A stretch of DNA of 64,000 nt from an uncultured Porphyromonadaceae bacterium (GCA_900550395.1 URSD01000001.1:69775-133774), one strand, 5' to 3'; shown: positions 9,751 to 19,135, numbered from the stretch's first letter. The notes: generated by a model not told the origin, from the sequence alone. Program-made: numbers and translations.

Positions 9751-10862
9751 TGATAATATATATTGTTTTTTATGTTATTGTGATTCTGATATTTAAATAT
9801 CAGAAAAAGGCATATATTATTATCCCTTCTTTATTGATCCTGTTTTCTTTAATTCGGCCGGAGAATGTGGGTTCAGATTTTACAGGCTATTGTAGAATGA
9901 TTGATGAGAATCATTATAAAATTGACCTTCCGTCTGTAATAGAATGGTATGCCTTGGGAGACTATTCTAGTTCAGATGCCGATTCAGGGGTATTACGTGA
10001 ATTTGGATTTTCCTTTCTTATATGTTTCTTAAAAATATTTACGCAGGATAGCAGATTAATAGTAAGCATTGTCATCTTTCTTACCTATTTTTTATACATA
10101 GCAAGTATAAAAATTGTATTTAAAAAGGATATAGAGTCAGTAAACCTCGCTGTTTTCATTGCTTTTTCAATATTTATTTTGTACGCGTCGTTCAATACTT
10201 TACGACAAGGTCTTAGCGTATCATTAGCAATGTTCGGCTGTGTTCTGTATCTGAATAAAAAGACATTGATTGGCATAATATTCTGCCTGTTGGCTGCCAC
10301 TGTACATTTTACTGTGGTTATAATTTTCCCTATCCTTATATTATCCCCTTATTTCAAGATAAAGTTTAAGTTTTCAATCATCTTATTGTTGGCGGCGTGC
10401 GTGATATCGCTATTAAGGATTGATGTTATAACATCCTTTATTAAGGATTATATGGATTTTGGTGGCCGTGATGTACAGCATGGATGGAATGAACGGAAAG
10501 AGAATTATAATGCATATGTAAATGTAATACAATTTGTGTTTAACTTGTATTCAATATTCGTTTACACTATTTTTCATGATGGGTATGAAAAGAAAACCAA
10601 AGCATATTTTAATTTATGGTACATAGGCTTGCTTGGTTATATTCTGCTTATTCCGAGTCCGAACGTAGGACGAATTACCGAGTTTCTATACATTTACATG
10701 ATTATATCTATGCCTTTGGCCTTAAAGAAATATAGGAAAGATATAAGTGCCACAGGAAAAAGCCTCTATATTGCGAAGTACCAATATGTGATGGCATATT
10801 GCGTGTTATGGCAGATGTTCTATATACTCAGGAATTTCTACGGGCTTCAGTCGGCGTTTTGA
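9750..10862 (+). CDS. EpsG-family polysaccharide polymerase (Wzy-like)
   Basis: A 370-residue, very hydrophobic protein with about ten predicted membrane segments. The FNTLRQGLSVSLAMFGCVLY segment followed by AATVHFTVVIIFPIL is the pattern seen in EpsG/Wzy polymerases of Gram-negative and Firmicute capsule loci. It probably polymerises flipped repeat units at the periplasmic face. It is the only polymerase candidate in the locus. The coding sequence is strongly AT-rich. Family assignment rests on topology and the N/RQ-H motifs, as Wzy proteins share little sequence. Confidence 0.78.
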   Translation: MIIYIVFYVIVILIFKYQKKAYIIIPSLLILFSLIRPENVGSDFTGYCRMIDENHYKIDLPSVIEWYALGDYSSSDADSGVLREFGFSFLICFLKIFTQDSRLIVSIVIFLTYFLYIASIKIVFKKDIESVNLAVFIAFSIFILYASFNTLRQGLSVSLAMFGCVLYLNKKTLIGIIFCLLAATVHFTVVIIFPILILSPYFKIKFKFSIILLLAACVISLLRIDVITSFIKDYMDFGGRDVQHGWNERKENYNAYVNVIQFVFNLYSIFVYTIFHDGYEKKTKAYFNLWYIGLLGYILLIPSPNVGRITEFLYIYMIISMPLALKKYRKDISATGKSLYIAKYQYVMAYCVLWQMFYILRNFYGLQSAF

Positions 10863-10864
10863 AT

Positions 10865-11788
10865 ATGGAGAAATTGCGTTGGGTTGATATTTCTAAAGGA
10901 ATTGTTATTTGTCTCATGGTTTTGGGACATTCCTCTATTCCTGAATGGTTTTCAAGATGGATATGGTCGTTCCATATGCCTTTTTTCTTTATTATTTCTG
11001 CGATGTTTACGTCATGGGATAAGCAAAACATAGTTGGTTTTATAAAACGTAAAGCAAGAGCATTGTTGATTCCATTTGTGATTTATTCGGCTATTAATAT
11101 GATGATATATCCGTTTGCACTTGATGTGCCTCATTATCTGTATATAGAAAACGTTCTTATAAATGGCTGGGCTGGTGTTGCTCTGTGGTTCGTACCCGTT
11201 TTTTTTATATCTTTAGTAATTACAAGAATTATTAAGTCTCGGTATTTAGTGCCCACATCATTATTACTGACGATTGTGGGGAGTGTGTTATGTCATTATA
11301 GAATACAGATGCCATGGACTCTTTCAAGTGTGCCGTTTGCCGCAGCATTAATGATGACTGTAAGAAAATATAGGTACATTATCAGGCACATTTTAGCTGA
11401 TATGAGATTCCAATTAATGATAATCGTGCTTCTGGTTATGTTAACAATATCATTGATAATATCACAATATTGGCGACTTGATATGGCTTCAAATACCATA
11501 AATCCTATTATACCGATTTTAATAGGCATCGTAAGTGGAACAATCTCTGTGATAGTAATATCAATATTACTTTCAAAATTTTGTGATTTTGTTTCAGTTG
11601 TATTTGAAAATATAGGTCGAAATACATATGAAATAATGGCTCTGTCTCAAGTAATCATTGCGTCCATAAATCATTTTACACCAATGCCTGCTGTGTTGAA
11701 ATATTTAGAACTAATAATCGTTCTTACTAGTGTTGTGTGCTTGAGAAGAGCCATTAAAAATCGATATGCTGAAAATAGTCCAATATGA
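10865..11788 (+). CDS. Acyltransferase-3 family membrane protein (first of three)
   Basis: A 307-residue polytopic membrane protein. It begins EKLRWVDISKGIVICLMVLGHSS, the N-terminal signature of acyltransferase-3/OafA-type enzymes, with the likely catalytic His22. These proteins usually transfer acetyl or succinyl groups to membrane-exposed sugars. An upstream in-frame ATG at 10799 is rejected because it overlaps the EpsG-like gene heavily and delays the signature. It overlaps the next acyltransferase gene by 4 nt. Acyl group and target sugar are unknown. Confidence 0.82.
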   Translation: MEKLRWVDISKGIVICLMVLGHSSIPEWFSRWIWSFHMPFFFIISAMFTSWDKQNIVGFIKRKARALLIPFVIYSAINMMIYPFALDVPHYLYIENVLINGWAGVALWFVPVFFISLVITRIIKSRYLVPTSLLLTIVGSVLCHYRIQMPWTLSSVPFAAALMMTVRKYRYIIRHILADMRFQLMIIVLLVMLTISLIISQYWRLDMASNTINPIIPILIGIVSGTISVIVISILLSKFCDFVSVVFENIGRNTYEIMALSQVIIASINHFTPMPAVLKYLELIIVLTSVVCLRRAIKNRYAENSPI

Positions 11789-12843
11789 AGGAAAGTAAAT
11801 CATATCATTTTTTAGGACTTGACTTGGTGCGTATATTAGCCATGATGATAATTACAAGCATGCATTTTGCCTATTATCAGCATTTAGGTCGAGAATTTAA
11901 TGAAATGCCATTATATAATAAGGTTTTTATAACAAATATTGATGTTTTTTCAAAGTGTTTTATAAACTTATTTGTAATGTTATCCGGGTATCTTCTCTGT
12001 ACAAAGAAACGGAACTGGTATAATATAATAAGGATATGGAGTATGTCTATATTTGCTGCATATTTCATATTTTTCTTAATGACAATTTTGTTTCCAAATT
12101 CCGTGTCAATAAGTAGTGCAGTTCATTCTCTGTTCCCTATTCTTAGCTGTAGCTATTGGTATATAACAATATATCTTATTTTGTATGTTATGAGTCCTGC
12201 ATTCAACAACATTATTTACTCACTAACGAAAAAAACATTTAGAAATTATCTAATTTTCTTTACAATTATATTTACGATAGTTTTAGGTGCAAATCCGCTT
12301 ATTGCGGATTCTGTCTATATTGGATCAGCTCAATCTATTTTATGGTTTTGTTATGTATATTTCATTGGTTCATATGTTAAATTATACGGTATAAAATTAA
12401 AACGAAGCTCATTACTTATTTTTAGTGTGATTATATATTTTGTAATGTTCGTTTTAATATATAAGCGTATAGTTCTGCCAGTCAATACTAATATAATCAA
12501 GGATACAGGTATTTTGCCACTATTCTTATCAGTAGGATTATTCTCTTATTTAAGTACTATTAAAATTAATAGCGGCATAGTTATTTCCTATGTCAGTAAA
12601 TCCTCTCTGTTTGTGTATCTGATTCAGGAGGCTCCTCAATTCCGTTCGATTTTTTGGCCGGAGTTAAATCTGTTAGACATGGTAAGCAGTCCTAAACTTT
12701 TATTAATATATATTACAGTTGTTATTTCATTATTTTGTGCAGCAAGCGCAATGAATTATACATATAATTTATTATATAAATTTTTCTTATTAAAATTTGG
12801 CTCTAAGTTTGGTGAAATATTGCCTTTAATTCATGATAAGTAA
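11785..12843 (+). CDS. Acyltransferase-3 family membrane protein (second of three)
   Basis: A 352-residue polytopic protein of the OafA/acyltransferase-3 group. The N-terminus is LGLDLVRILAMMIITSMHFAY with the expected catalytic histidine (His27), then INLFVMLSGYLLCTKKR, the second conserved motif. It probably O-acylates the repeat unit. Start and stop overlap the neighbouring acyltransferase genes by 4 and 11 nt. It belongs to the most AT-rich part of the locus and is clearly diverged from the copies either side, so it is not a recent tandem duplicate. Confidence 0.84.
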   Translation: MKESKSYHFLGLDLVRILAMMIITSMHFAYYQHLGREFNEMPLYNKVFITNIDVFSKCFINLFVMLSGYLLCTKKRNWYNIIRIWSMSIFAAYFIFFLMTILFPNSVSISSAVHSLFPILSCSYWYITIYLILYVMSPAFNNIIYSLTKKTFRNYLIFFTIIFTIVLGANPLIADSVYIGSAQSILWFCYVYFIGSYVKLYGIKLKRSSLLIFSVIIYFVMFVLIYKRIVLPVNTNIIKDTGILPLFLSVGLFSYLSTIKINSGIVISYVSKSSLFVYLIQEAPQFRSIFWPELNLLDMVSSPKLLLIYITVVISLFCAASAMNYTYNLLYKFFLLKFGSKFGEILPLIHDK

Positions 12844-13849
12844 ATATTTAAGTCATAAACTAACAATATTATACACCATATTAATAATAATGGTGTTATA
12901 TATCCATAGCTATTTTAAGGAGGGCGAACAATACCCCATGGTTCTGTTTGTACAGAGATTCTGGGGATTGGGTATATGCAGCGTGGCGAACTATCTGTTT
13001 TTTTGTATGTCAGGCTATCTGTTTGCACGTAATCTTCAGAACTTGCATCAGGTCTGGGGCAAGCAGAAAAAGCGGTTTAGATCAATGTTGCCTCCTTATA
13101 TATTATGGAACTTAATTTTCGTATTATGGTATATCGTATTGGAAATATTGCCGGGTCTTTCAAGCTTTAATAACAGCGGCGCATTTGCGAGTGCGTTATT
13201 TAATCAGCCGATAGGAGATGTATTATATGACCTGTTTATAAAGCCGGTAGCTTTCCAGATGTGGTTTTTAAGAGATTTGATTTCTATGGTTTTTTTGACA
13301 CCGTTGATGTGGTGGTTGTCAAAAAAAAGTCTAATATTGTCTGCCGTTGTAATGGTCGCTGTAATTCCATTCTGGGGCTGGGTCGTGTATTATTGGCTTG
13401 GAGTAATAATTGCAATAAAGGATATCAATGTAGATTATTCTCCAGTAAGATCGAAGTCTGTTGCTATATGTTTTACTATAGTCTTGATATATGCATTATA
13501 TCTTGGTTCCGGTGGAAATTGGATTCCATATGTTGACGTATTTGTCGGAATATTGGGCGTTTATGCTATTTGGGGGGGGTACGACATATTAATGCGTGGT
13601 ACGACCCCCGCTGACAAGGGACTGTGGAAGTATTTCTGCGGCTTCAGTTTTTTTGTGTATTGTTTTCATGAACCAGTATTCAATATCATCAAAAAATTAT
13701 CTGTGGTTTGTTTTGGAACAAATCAGATAAGTCTCATTATATTATATTTTGTTAATCCCTTGATAATGCTGTGGATTGCTGTTATGGTTGCTCGAGTGTT
13801 GCAACATATATGTCCTCTGGTATATAGGGCTCTTACTGGGGGGCGGTGA
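12833..13849 (+). CDS. Acyltransferase-3 family membrane protein (third of three)
   Basis: A 338-residue polytopic protein. The first helix reads ILYTILIIMVLYIHSYF with a histidine in the catalytic position (about His26), followed by VANYLFFCMSGYLFARNL and a basic KKRFRSMLPPYILWN loop, typical of acyltransferase-3 proteins in polysaccharide loci. It is the last of three consecutive family members, suggesting several acyl decorations or different acceptors. A 55-nt gap separates it from the next glycosyltransferase gene. Confidence 0.83.
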   Translation: MISKYLSHKLTILYTILIIMVLYIHSYFKEGEQYPMVLFVQRFWGLGICSVANYLFFCMSGYLFARNLQNLHQVWGKQKKRFRSMLPPYILWNLIFVLWYIVLEILPGLSSFNNSGAFASALFNQPIGDVLYDLFIKPVAFQMWFLRDLISMVFLTPLMWWLSKKSLILSAVVMVAVIPFWGWVVYYWLGVIIAIKDINVDYSPVRSKSVAICFTIVLIYALYLGSGGNWIPYVDVFVGILGVYAIWGGYDILMRGTTPADKGLWKYFCGFSFFVYCFHEPVFNIIKKLSVVCFGTNQISLIILYFVNPLIMLWIAVMVARVLQHICPLVYRALTGGR

Positions 13850-13904
13850 GCATTGGATGATTAGAGGTTTATATAATCGAAATAAAACAAGTCTCCGATA
13901 AAGA

Positions 13905-15011
13905 ATGGCAGATATGAGTTGTAGGGGTAAGCGTATTTTTGTGTGTCCTATGGTGCCTGATGCTGTATTGTACAAATATGGTATGTCTGTTGCTGCAAAT
14001 AATTTTTGCAGAAGACTTATACAAGGCAATATATTTGACGCTGTATATACATATTTGACACCGAATGTTACGTCGTTAAATGGTGCGGCGGATTATGAGC
14101 CAGGTGATGAAATTTTCTTTTCTGGATTTATGCGTGGTAATCGTTTATTAAGAAAATTTGCTTTTATCGCTGAAAATATTGCAATGTTTCGCCGAATAAA
14201 GTCATGTGATGCGGTATGGTTATACAATATGCCATATACGTTACTGATACTTTTTATTATGTTGAGATTGCTAAAACCCAAATCCTCATTATATCTTATT
14301 CTTCTTGATCATACTCCTATGCATCAAGGATTACGTGGTTTATATAATAAGCTTGTGGTATATTGTTATAATCATTTTGACGGTATAATAGCTCTCTCTC
14401 CTTTTCCTGAATTGACTAAAGACAACCAATGTTGTCTGCCGGGTGTGGTTTCTCTTGATGATCCTTCTTGGCCGAAGATAGACAGCGTGGATAAAGAATT
14501 TCTTATATCCGGTGCTCTTAATGATAACATCGCAATGCTGTCGACGCTTTTGGATGTGTTTGCTGCATTACCTGATTTCAAGTTGAATATTACAGGCAAA
14601 GCTCCCGATCCTGCGTTAATAGAGCAGTATACAAGTCGGTATAGTAATATAGTCTATCACGGTATGATTGACTATGAGGATTATCAGCAGATACTACATG
14701 ATACGCCTTTTTTGCTCAGTACGCGTAATCCTCAGGCTGCTGAAAACCAATGTAATTTTCCGTCCAAAATAATTGAAGCGTTGCTTCATAACCGTATAAT
14801 CATATCTACCATACATTATCCACAAATTGAAGGAATAAAATATTTTGAAATTGGCTCAGATGCAGAATCAATGCGACGTGCTTTGCAGTATATAGCGTCT
14901 CTTTCTCAGAATGAACTTTTGTCATATGCTAATCAAAATGAAGAAGTTAAATCCAGATTTAATACAGATGTATGGCGTAAATGTATGGAACAGATAGAAA
15001 AAAATAGATAA
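13905..15011 (+). CDS. Glycosyltransferase (GT4-like)
   Basis: A 368-residue protein with GT-B-like layout: an N-terminal half including AVWLYNMPYTLLILFIML and YLILLDHTPMHQGLRGL, and a C-terminal half with FLISGALNDNIAMLSTLLDVF, NIVYHGMIDYEDYQQIL and TRNPQAAENQCNFPSKIIEALL, where a donor-binding acidic site is expected. Motifs are weaker than in neighbouring GT4 genes. The start may be at 13905 or at the in-frame ATG at 13914. The next gene begins 2 nt after the stop. Confidence 0.72.
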   Translation: MADMSCRGKRIFVCPMVPDAVLYKYGMSVAANNFCRRLIQGNIFDAVYTYLTPNVTSLNGAADYEPGDEIFFSGFMRGNRLLRKFAFIAENIAMFRRIKSCDAVWLYNMPYTLLILFIMLRLLKPKSSLYLILLDHTPMHQGLRGLYNKLVVYCYNHFDGIIALSPFPELTKDNQCCLPGVVSLDDPSWPKIDSVDKEFLISGALNDNIAMLSTLLDVFAALPDFKLNITGKAPDPALIEQYTSRYSNIVYHGMIDYEDYQQILHDTPFLLSTRNPQAAENQCNFPSKIIEALLHNRIIISTIHYPQIEGIKYFEIGSDAESMRRALQYIASLSQNELLSYANQNEEVKSRFNTDVWRKCMEQIEKNR

Positions 15012-15013
15012 TT

Positions 15014-16066
15014 ATGAAGAAGCATTACGACTTTGTCTATTTGACAAATACGCCCTCCTTTTATAAACTAAATCTTTGCAACGAGATATGTAGAACGGGA
15101 CATAGCGTTCTGTTAGTGCTATATGGCTATGGTGCGGAAGCCGTTAATTCGGAGTTGGCAGAAGACAAAAAAGAAAGTTCCTTTGATTTCGTGTTTCTTC
15201 ATGGCGGTGATTCTCATCGGCGAAGCAAAGTCAAGACCTTTTGGCGATTGCTTAAGCTAATGCATCATATTACTTGTGATCGCGTGTTATATTCTGGATG
15301 GCTTGCTCCGGAGTATAATGCTTATGCGTTTCTTTCGCCAAAGCATCGGAATGCCGTAATATGTGAGTCGGCTATTCATGATATTTCACTTAAGGGTGTT
15401 GCCGGTCTTGTGAAGAAAGCGATAATAGGACAAATGGGCTATGCTTTGCCTTCCGGAGTGCCACATCAAGCTTTTTTCGATAGCATTGGCTTTCGTGGGC
15501 AATCCCATATTACGGGGAGTGTAGGCATTTTCTATAAACCAGGACATCGTCCCAAACTTCGTCATACGCCCTTACGATACATTTTTGTAGGCCGCCTTAT
15601 AGATGTAAAGTGTCCGGGCATGCTTATTGATGAATTCAACCGTACCGGGCGCCCTCTGACTATTGTTGGCGCAGGTCCTCTTGATGTCGAGTTAAAAGCC
15701 CGCGCAAAAAGTAACATCATATTTACCGGTTTTATAGATAACGAAAGTCTCGGCCGCATATATCAAGATAGCGATGTGTTTATTTTGCCGTCTAAATCCG
15801 AAACATGGGGCCTCGTTGTTGAGGAAGCGTTATATTGGGGGCTTCCTGTAATCGTCAGCAATAGAGTTGGCAGTGCGGACGATATGGTGAAAAATTTAGG
15901 CACCGGTATCGTCTTTGAATCTCAAAATCCTGATAGTCTACATTTTGCAATCGAACAGATGGAGAAAGAATATAACAAATATGTGGGTGCGGTGGATGCC
16001 ATTGATTGGCAACAGCGAGATCGTAATCAGGTGGATGCATATCTCAAAATATTGAACAAGCGATGA
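15014..16066 (+). CDS. GT4-type glycosyltransferase
   Basis: A 350-residue GT-B glycosyltransferase. The C-terminal domain has RYIFVGRLIDVKCPGMLIDEF, LTIVGAGPLDVELKARA, and the donor-site segment FILPSKSETWGLVVEEALYWG with the EX7E arrangement. It probably adds one sugar of the capsular repeat unit. The stop codon overlaps the ATG of the next glycosyltransferase by 4 nt (ATGA type), suggesting coupled translation. Donor specificity is unknown. Confidence 0.87.
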   Translation: MKKHYDFVYLTNTPSFYKLNLCNEICRTGHSVLLVLYGYGAEAVNSELAEDKKESSFDFVFLHGGDSHRRSKVKTFWRLLKLMHHITCDRVLYSGWLAPEYNAYAFLSPKHRNAVICESAIHDISLKGVAGLVKKAIIGQMGYALPSGVPHQAFFDSIGFRGQSHITGSVGIFYKPGHRPKLRHTPLRYIFVGRLIDVKCPGMLIDEFNRTGRPLTIVGAGPLDVELKARAKSNIIFTGFIDNESLGRIYQDSDVFILPSKSETWGLVVEEALYWGLPVIVSNRVGSADDMVKNLGTGIVFESQNPDSLHFAIEQMEKEYNKYVGAVDAIDWQQRDRNQVDAYLKILNKR

Positions 16067-17223
16067 AAGTATTACAGACAATAGCCGGTTTCAGTGCCAA
16101 ATGCGGAGGTACATCAACATGTACTTATGACCTGCTTTCGGCGATGCATGGTCTGGAGCCGGAACCGCAGATTGACATTCTTACACCCGACAAGACATTG
16201 CCTGATGATAGTTTGATGGGTGTCGGTGAAGATTGGATTCATGTCGTGCCCAACGATTGCCGCACACCGTTGGGATTGTCAGCTAACTTGGCACGTTATC
16301 TGCGCGATAATAGCTACGATATATACCACACTAATGGTCTATGGATGCACATAAATCATGCTACGTGTTCAGAGGCTCGCCGGCGTGGAAAACCATACGT
16401 TATCACCCCTCACGGAATGCTTTATCCTGAGGCATTAGCTCGTAGCGCTTGGAAGAAGTGGCTGATGCGTCAATTGTGGTTCAATCGTGATGCAAAGAAT
16501 GCTACGTGTATACATGCCACATGTGAGGCAGAAATGAACCATATTAGAGCATTCGGGTATAAAGGTCCGATAGCTTTAATCGGTAATCCTGTACATGTAC
16601 CCGAATATACGGCAGAGTTGGGCGCGAAGCGCCCTTTTCTGGGGTGTAACCGTCCGAGGAAGCTTGGCTTCCTCGGACGGTTACACCCCAGAAAGAAGGC
16701 CGAGAGCCTTCTTTCTGGGGTGGCCCTTGCGAAAGATGTTGATTCTGAGATCTACATAATGGGAAGTGGCTCTGAAGATTATGAAAGTTTTCTGCATGCC
16801 GAGGCCGCAAGGCTTGGGATTGAAAATAGGGTACATTTCCTTGGTTTTGTGCAGGGTGCAGACAAATTTGCGCAGTTGGCCCAACTTGATGCACTTTTTG
16901 TACCGAGCGACATGGAGAATTTCGGTATGATAATCCCGGAAGCTCTGATTGTGGGGACGCCGGTGATGGCATCTCTTGGTACTCCATGGAAAGCCTTGAA
17001 CACAGAAAGATGTGGCTGGTGGACTGACAATAGCGCCGAAGCCGTGGCGGAAGTCATTCATAAAATTGATGCTCTGTCGCCCGAAGAACATAAAGCCATG
17101 GGGCAACGTGGCCGCGAATATATTCTCAATAATTTTGCCGCCCACCAAGTGGCATCGCAGATGCTCTCCCTCTACAAATGGCTTGCTGGCGAAGGCGATA
17201 AACCGGAATTTGTTTATGAGTAG
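16063..17223 (+). CDS. GT4-type glycosyltransferase carrying an internal palindromic insert-like segment
   Basis: A 386-residue GT-B glycosyltransferase. It begins VLQTIAGFSAKCGGTSTCTYDLL, has YVITPHGMLYPEALA, and in the C-terminal domain GFLGRLHPRKKAESLL, EIYIMGSGSEDYESFL and FVPSDMENFGMIIPEALIVGTP (EX7E). The donor-domain motif GFLGRLHPRKK is encoded inside two overlapping perfect inverted repeats (16636-16722), so both flanks of this conserved motif are complementary copies of its coding DNA. The frame stays open, so the protein is probably made, but the segment FLGCNRPRK preceding the motif does not look like the family. It overlaps the GNAT gene by 8 nt. Confidence 0.85.
   Translation: MKVLQTIAGFSAKCGGTSTCTYDLLSAMHGLEPEPQIDILTPDKTLPDDSLMGVGEDWIHVVPNDCRTPLGLSANLARYLRDNSYDIYHTNGLWMHINHATCSEARRRGKPYVITPHGMLYPEALARSAWKKWLMRQLWFNRDAKNATCIHATCEAEMNHIRAFGYKGPIALIGNPVHVPEYTAELGAKRPFLGCNRPRKLGFLGRLHPRKKAESLLSGVALAKDVDSEIYIMGSGSEDYESFLHAEAARLGIENRVHFLGFVQGADKFAQLAQLDALFVPSDMENFGMIIPEALIVGTPVMASLGTPWKALNTERCGWWTDNSAEAVAEVIHKIDALSPEEHKAMGQRGREYILNNFAAHQVASQMLSLYKWLAGEGDKPEFVYE
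16636..16722. repeat. Two interlocking perfect inverted repeats inside a glycosyltransferase gene
   Basis: The first inverted repeat has 28-nt perfect arms at 16636-16663 and 16667-16694 with a 3-nt spacer. The second has 17-nt perfect arms at 16684-16700 and 16706-16722 with a 5-nt spacer. The right arm of the first overlaps the left arm of the second by 11 nt, so the central DNA, which encodes the conserved GFLGRLHPRKK motif, is copied in reverse complement on both sides. The structure lies wholly in the reading frame and is not followed by a T-run, so it is not a standard terminator. Confidence 0.97.
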
Positions 17224-18325
17224 CGAATCAATATCGTATTATTTCCGTAAGATGCAGGATGTTGAGCTTCCCGAGGGGATGCTTGACCCGTATGGTATTT
17301 TCGAAGAAGCCGAGCCAAAGCGCCGTGTGCTTGCTGAAAATCCATTCAAACTTGGGGATGATGATGTATTTCAGCTTCTTGGTCTGATTGACAATAAAAT
17401 AGTCGGCACTGTGCTTCTGATGCCCACTATGCTCCAACTTGATGGTAAGCCATGCCAATCTCTTATAGGCCATGGACTGAGCGTTCAGGAGGAATGCCGT
17501 GGTAAAGGCATAGGTTCGCAATTGACTGATAAAAGACTTGATTTTTCAAGGACTAAGAGCTTGTTGATATGTGCGGCGTCTGCAATGCAACTTCCTATTT
17601 TGAAACGTTTGGGTGCCAATGTGTTCTATCTTCCGCGTATGATATTGTTACGCAGGAGTTTTCCTGTGCTTGAAAATAAAATAGGCGCCGTTGGGGCTAA
17701 GATTGTCTCCCCGTTGGCCGATCTTGTGTTCGGATTACAGCAACGTTGGCTAAAACGTGCGTCGCACAGAATTCTATCCCGTGGGTTTACGTTAAAGGAA
17801 CTTGATGAGGTGTCTCATGAAGTTGAACATATAATTGCCGCAAATAATGATCGATTTCGAGAGCATCATACGGTTGAATGGTTTAATTGGATCAAGAACA
17901 ACAACCTTGTAGAGGATCCAAGCCTAAAGAAACACTTTTATATGGTTTATGATTCCAATAAACTTCCTGTTGGTTTCTTTATGACTCGTGAACGTTTTTA
18001 TAAACAAGCATCGCATCGCGGATATAAGGACGTTACTATGGGTTCGGTTTTGGAGTGGGGTACTGCAGATAAGGCTGTTCTAACGGATAATGAACTGTGC
18101 CTGATGGCACTGATGTCATTCAGTTCTGCTGTAGATGCTGTGGAGTTATGTTGCTGCAATGAAGAAATGGCAGCGTGGTTCAAAAAGAAAGGGCTTGTGA
18201 GAGTCGGCGACGGAAATGTCGTGATTCGTTATCGCCCCGAGTCTGAATTGGCTGCCATTGATGGCATTGGTGATGCCTGGAATTGGCGTTTGCGCCCGGC
18301 GATGGGTGATAATGGATTGTCGTAA
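17216..18325 (+). CDS. GNAT-family N-acyltransferase
   Basis: A 369-residue cytosolic protein with an acetyl-CoA-binding motif typical of GNAT enzymes: CQSLIGHGLSVQEECRGKGIGSQL, where the R-G-K-G-I-G stretch binds the cofactor. The C-terminal half may be a second acyltransferase-like lobe. The ATG at 17216 is chosen because the upstream extension would overlap the preceding glycosyltransferase by about 200 nt. It probably N-acylates an amino sugar or amino-acid substituent of a precursor, an inference from its place in the locus. Confidence 0.78.
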   Translation: MSSESISYYFRKMQDVELPEGMLDPYGIFEEAEPKRRVLAENPFKLGDDDVFQLLGLIDNKIVGTVLLMPTMLQLDGKPCQSLIGHGLSVQEECRGKGIGSQLTDKRLDFSRTKSLLICAASAMQLPILKRLGANVFYLPRMILLRRSFPVLENKIGAVGAKIVSPLADLVFGLQQRWLKRASHRILSRGFTLKELDEVSHEVEHIIAANNDRFREHHTVEWFNWIKNNNLVEDPSLKKHFYMVYDSNKLPVGFFMTRERFYKQASHRGYKDVTMGSVLEWGTADKAVLTDNELCLMALMSFSSAVDAVELCCCNEEMAAWFKKKGLVRVGDGNVVIRYRPESELAAIDGIGDAWNWRLRPAMGDNGLS

Positions 18326-18340
18326 ATAAGTCATTTTAAT

Positions 18341-19135
18341 ATGAAAGTGATTCTTCATGCCGATGATTTCGGTTTTAATCATGATACGACTCAGGCCACT
18401 ATTGATTTGCTTGAGTGTGGTGCGCTTACAAGCGCTACCATTATGGCCACAATGCCTGCTGCTGAGGAGGCAATAGAATATGCTCGCCTTCACCCCCAAA
18501 TGAGTTTTGGCGTACACCTTACATATGTTGACGGTATCTGCCCGAAGTTGAGCAAGTCGGAAATTCCATCACTTGTCAATGATGCCGGATTGTTTCTTGA
18601 GTCAAATGCCGTAAGGAAAAAGGCTTTGAAGATGGGGATATCCAAAAACGAAATAGTAATGGAAAGCATTGCTCAGATAAAATATTTGCAGGATAGTGGG
18701 GTGCCGGTAAGCCATATCGACAGCCATGGCCACCTGCATAAATTCCCGTCATTTCTGTTTGCTCTTAAGGATATATCATCTGTTACAGGCGTACGGAAAG
18801 TCCGTCGTGTACAGAATGTGTTTATAGAGACACCTGGCTTGGGGCCTGCTGTAATCTTGAACAAGATGTTCGGAAGATATATCAGCAATAATTTCATCTC
18901 TACCGATTACTTCTATATGAGCGCCAATAATATGGATACAGGTTGGAGTGATGCTATAATCAGACAGATGAACACCTTGCCTGACGATGCGATTATTGAG
19001 GTAGGCGTACATCCCGGTTACATGCAATCAGAGAAAGAAGGCTGGCGGGTGGCTGAGTACCACGATATAAAGATTTTCGCCGATAAGATCCGAAATCACA
19101 CTCGGCATAAAATAATAACCTGGAATGACCTATGA
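18341..19135 (+). CDS. YdjC/ChbG-family carbohydrate deacetylase
   Basis: A 264-residue cytosolic enzyme. The metal-binding motif HADDFG is at residues 6-11, and the second motif HIDSHGHLHKF (about 126-136) supplies further histidine ligands. Family members remove N-acetyl groups from N-acetylated sugars or oligosaccharides. In a capsule locus it may deacetylate a nucleotide sugar or lipid-linked amino sugar, which would pair with the GNAT gene just upstream for re-acylation; that link is inferred. It overlaps the next gene by 4 nt. Confidence 0.85.
   Translation: MKVILHADDFGFNHDTTQATIDLLECGALTSATIMATMPAAEEAIEYARLHPQMSFGVHLTYVDGICPKLSKSEIPSLVNDAGLFLESNAVRKKALKMGISKNEIVMESIAQIKYLQDSGVPVSHIDSHGHLHKFPSFLFALKDISSVTGVRKVRRVQNVFIETPGLGPAVILNKMFGRYISNNFISTDYFYMSANNMDTGWSDAIIRQMNTLPDDAIIEVGVHPGYMQSEKEGWRVAEYHDIKIFADKIRNHTRHKIITWNDL

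Noticed and set aside
16651..16680. Intrinsic terminator inside the glycosyltransferase gene
   Set aside because: The stem is strong but there is no T-run after it, and the frame and operon continue.
17012..17215. Longer N-terminus for the GNAT gene
   Set aside because: It would overlap the preceding glycosyltransferase for 200 nt; the ATG at 17216 fits the 8-nt overlap style of this operon.
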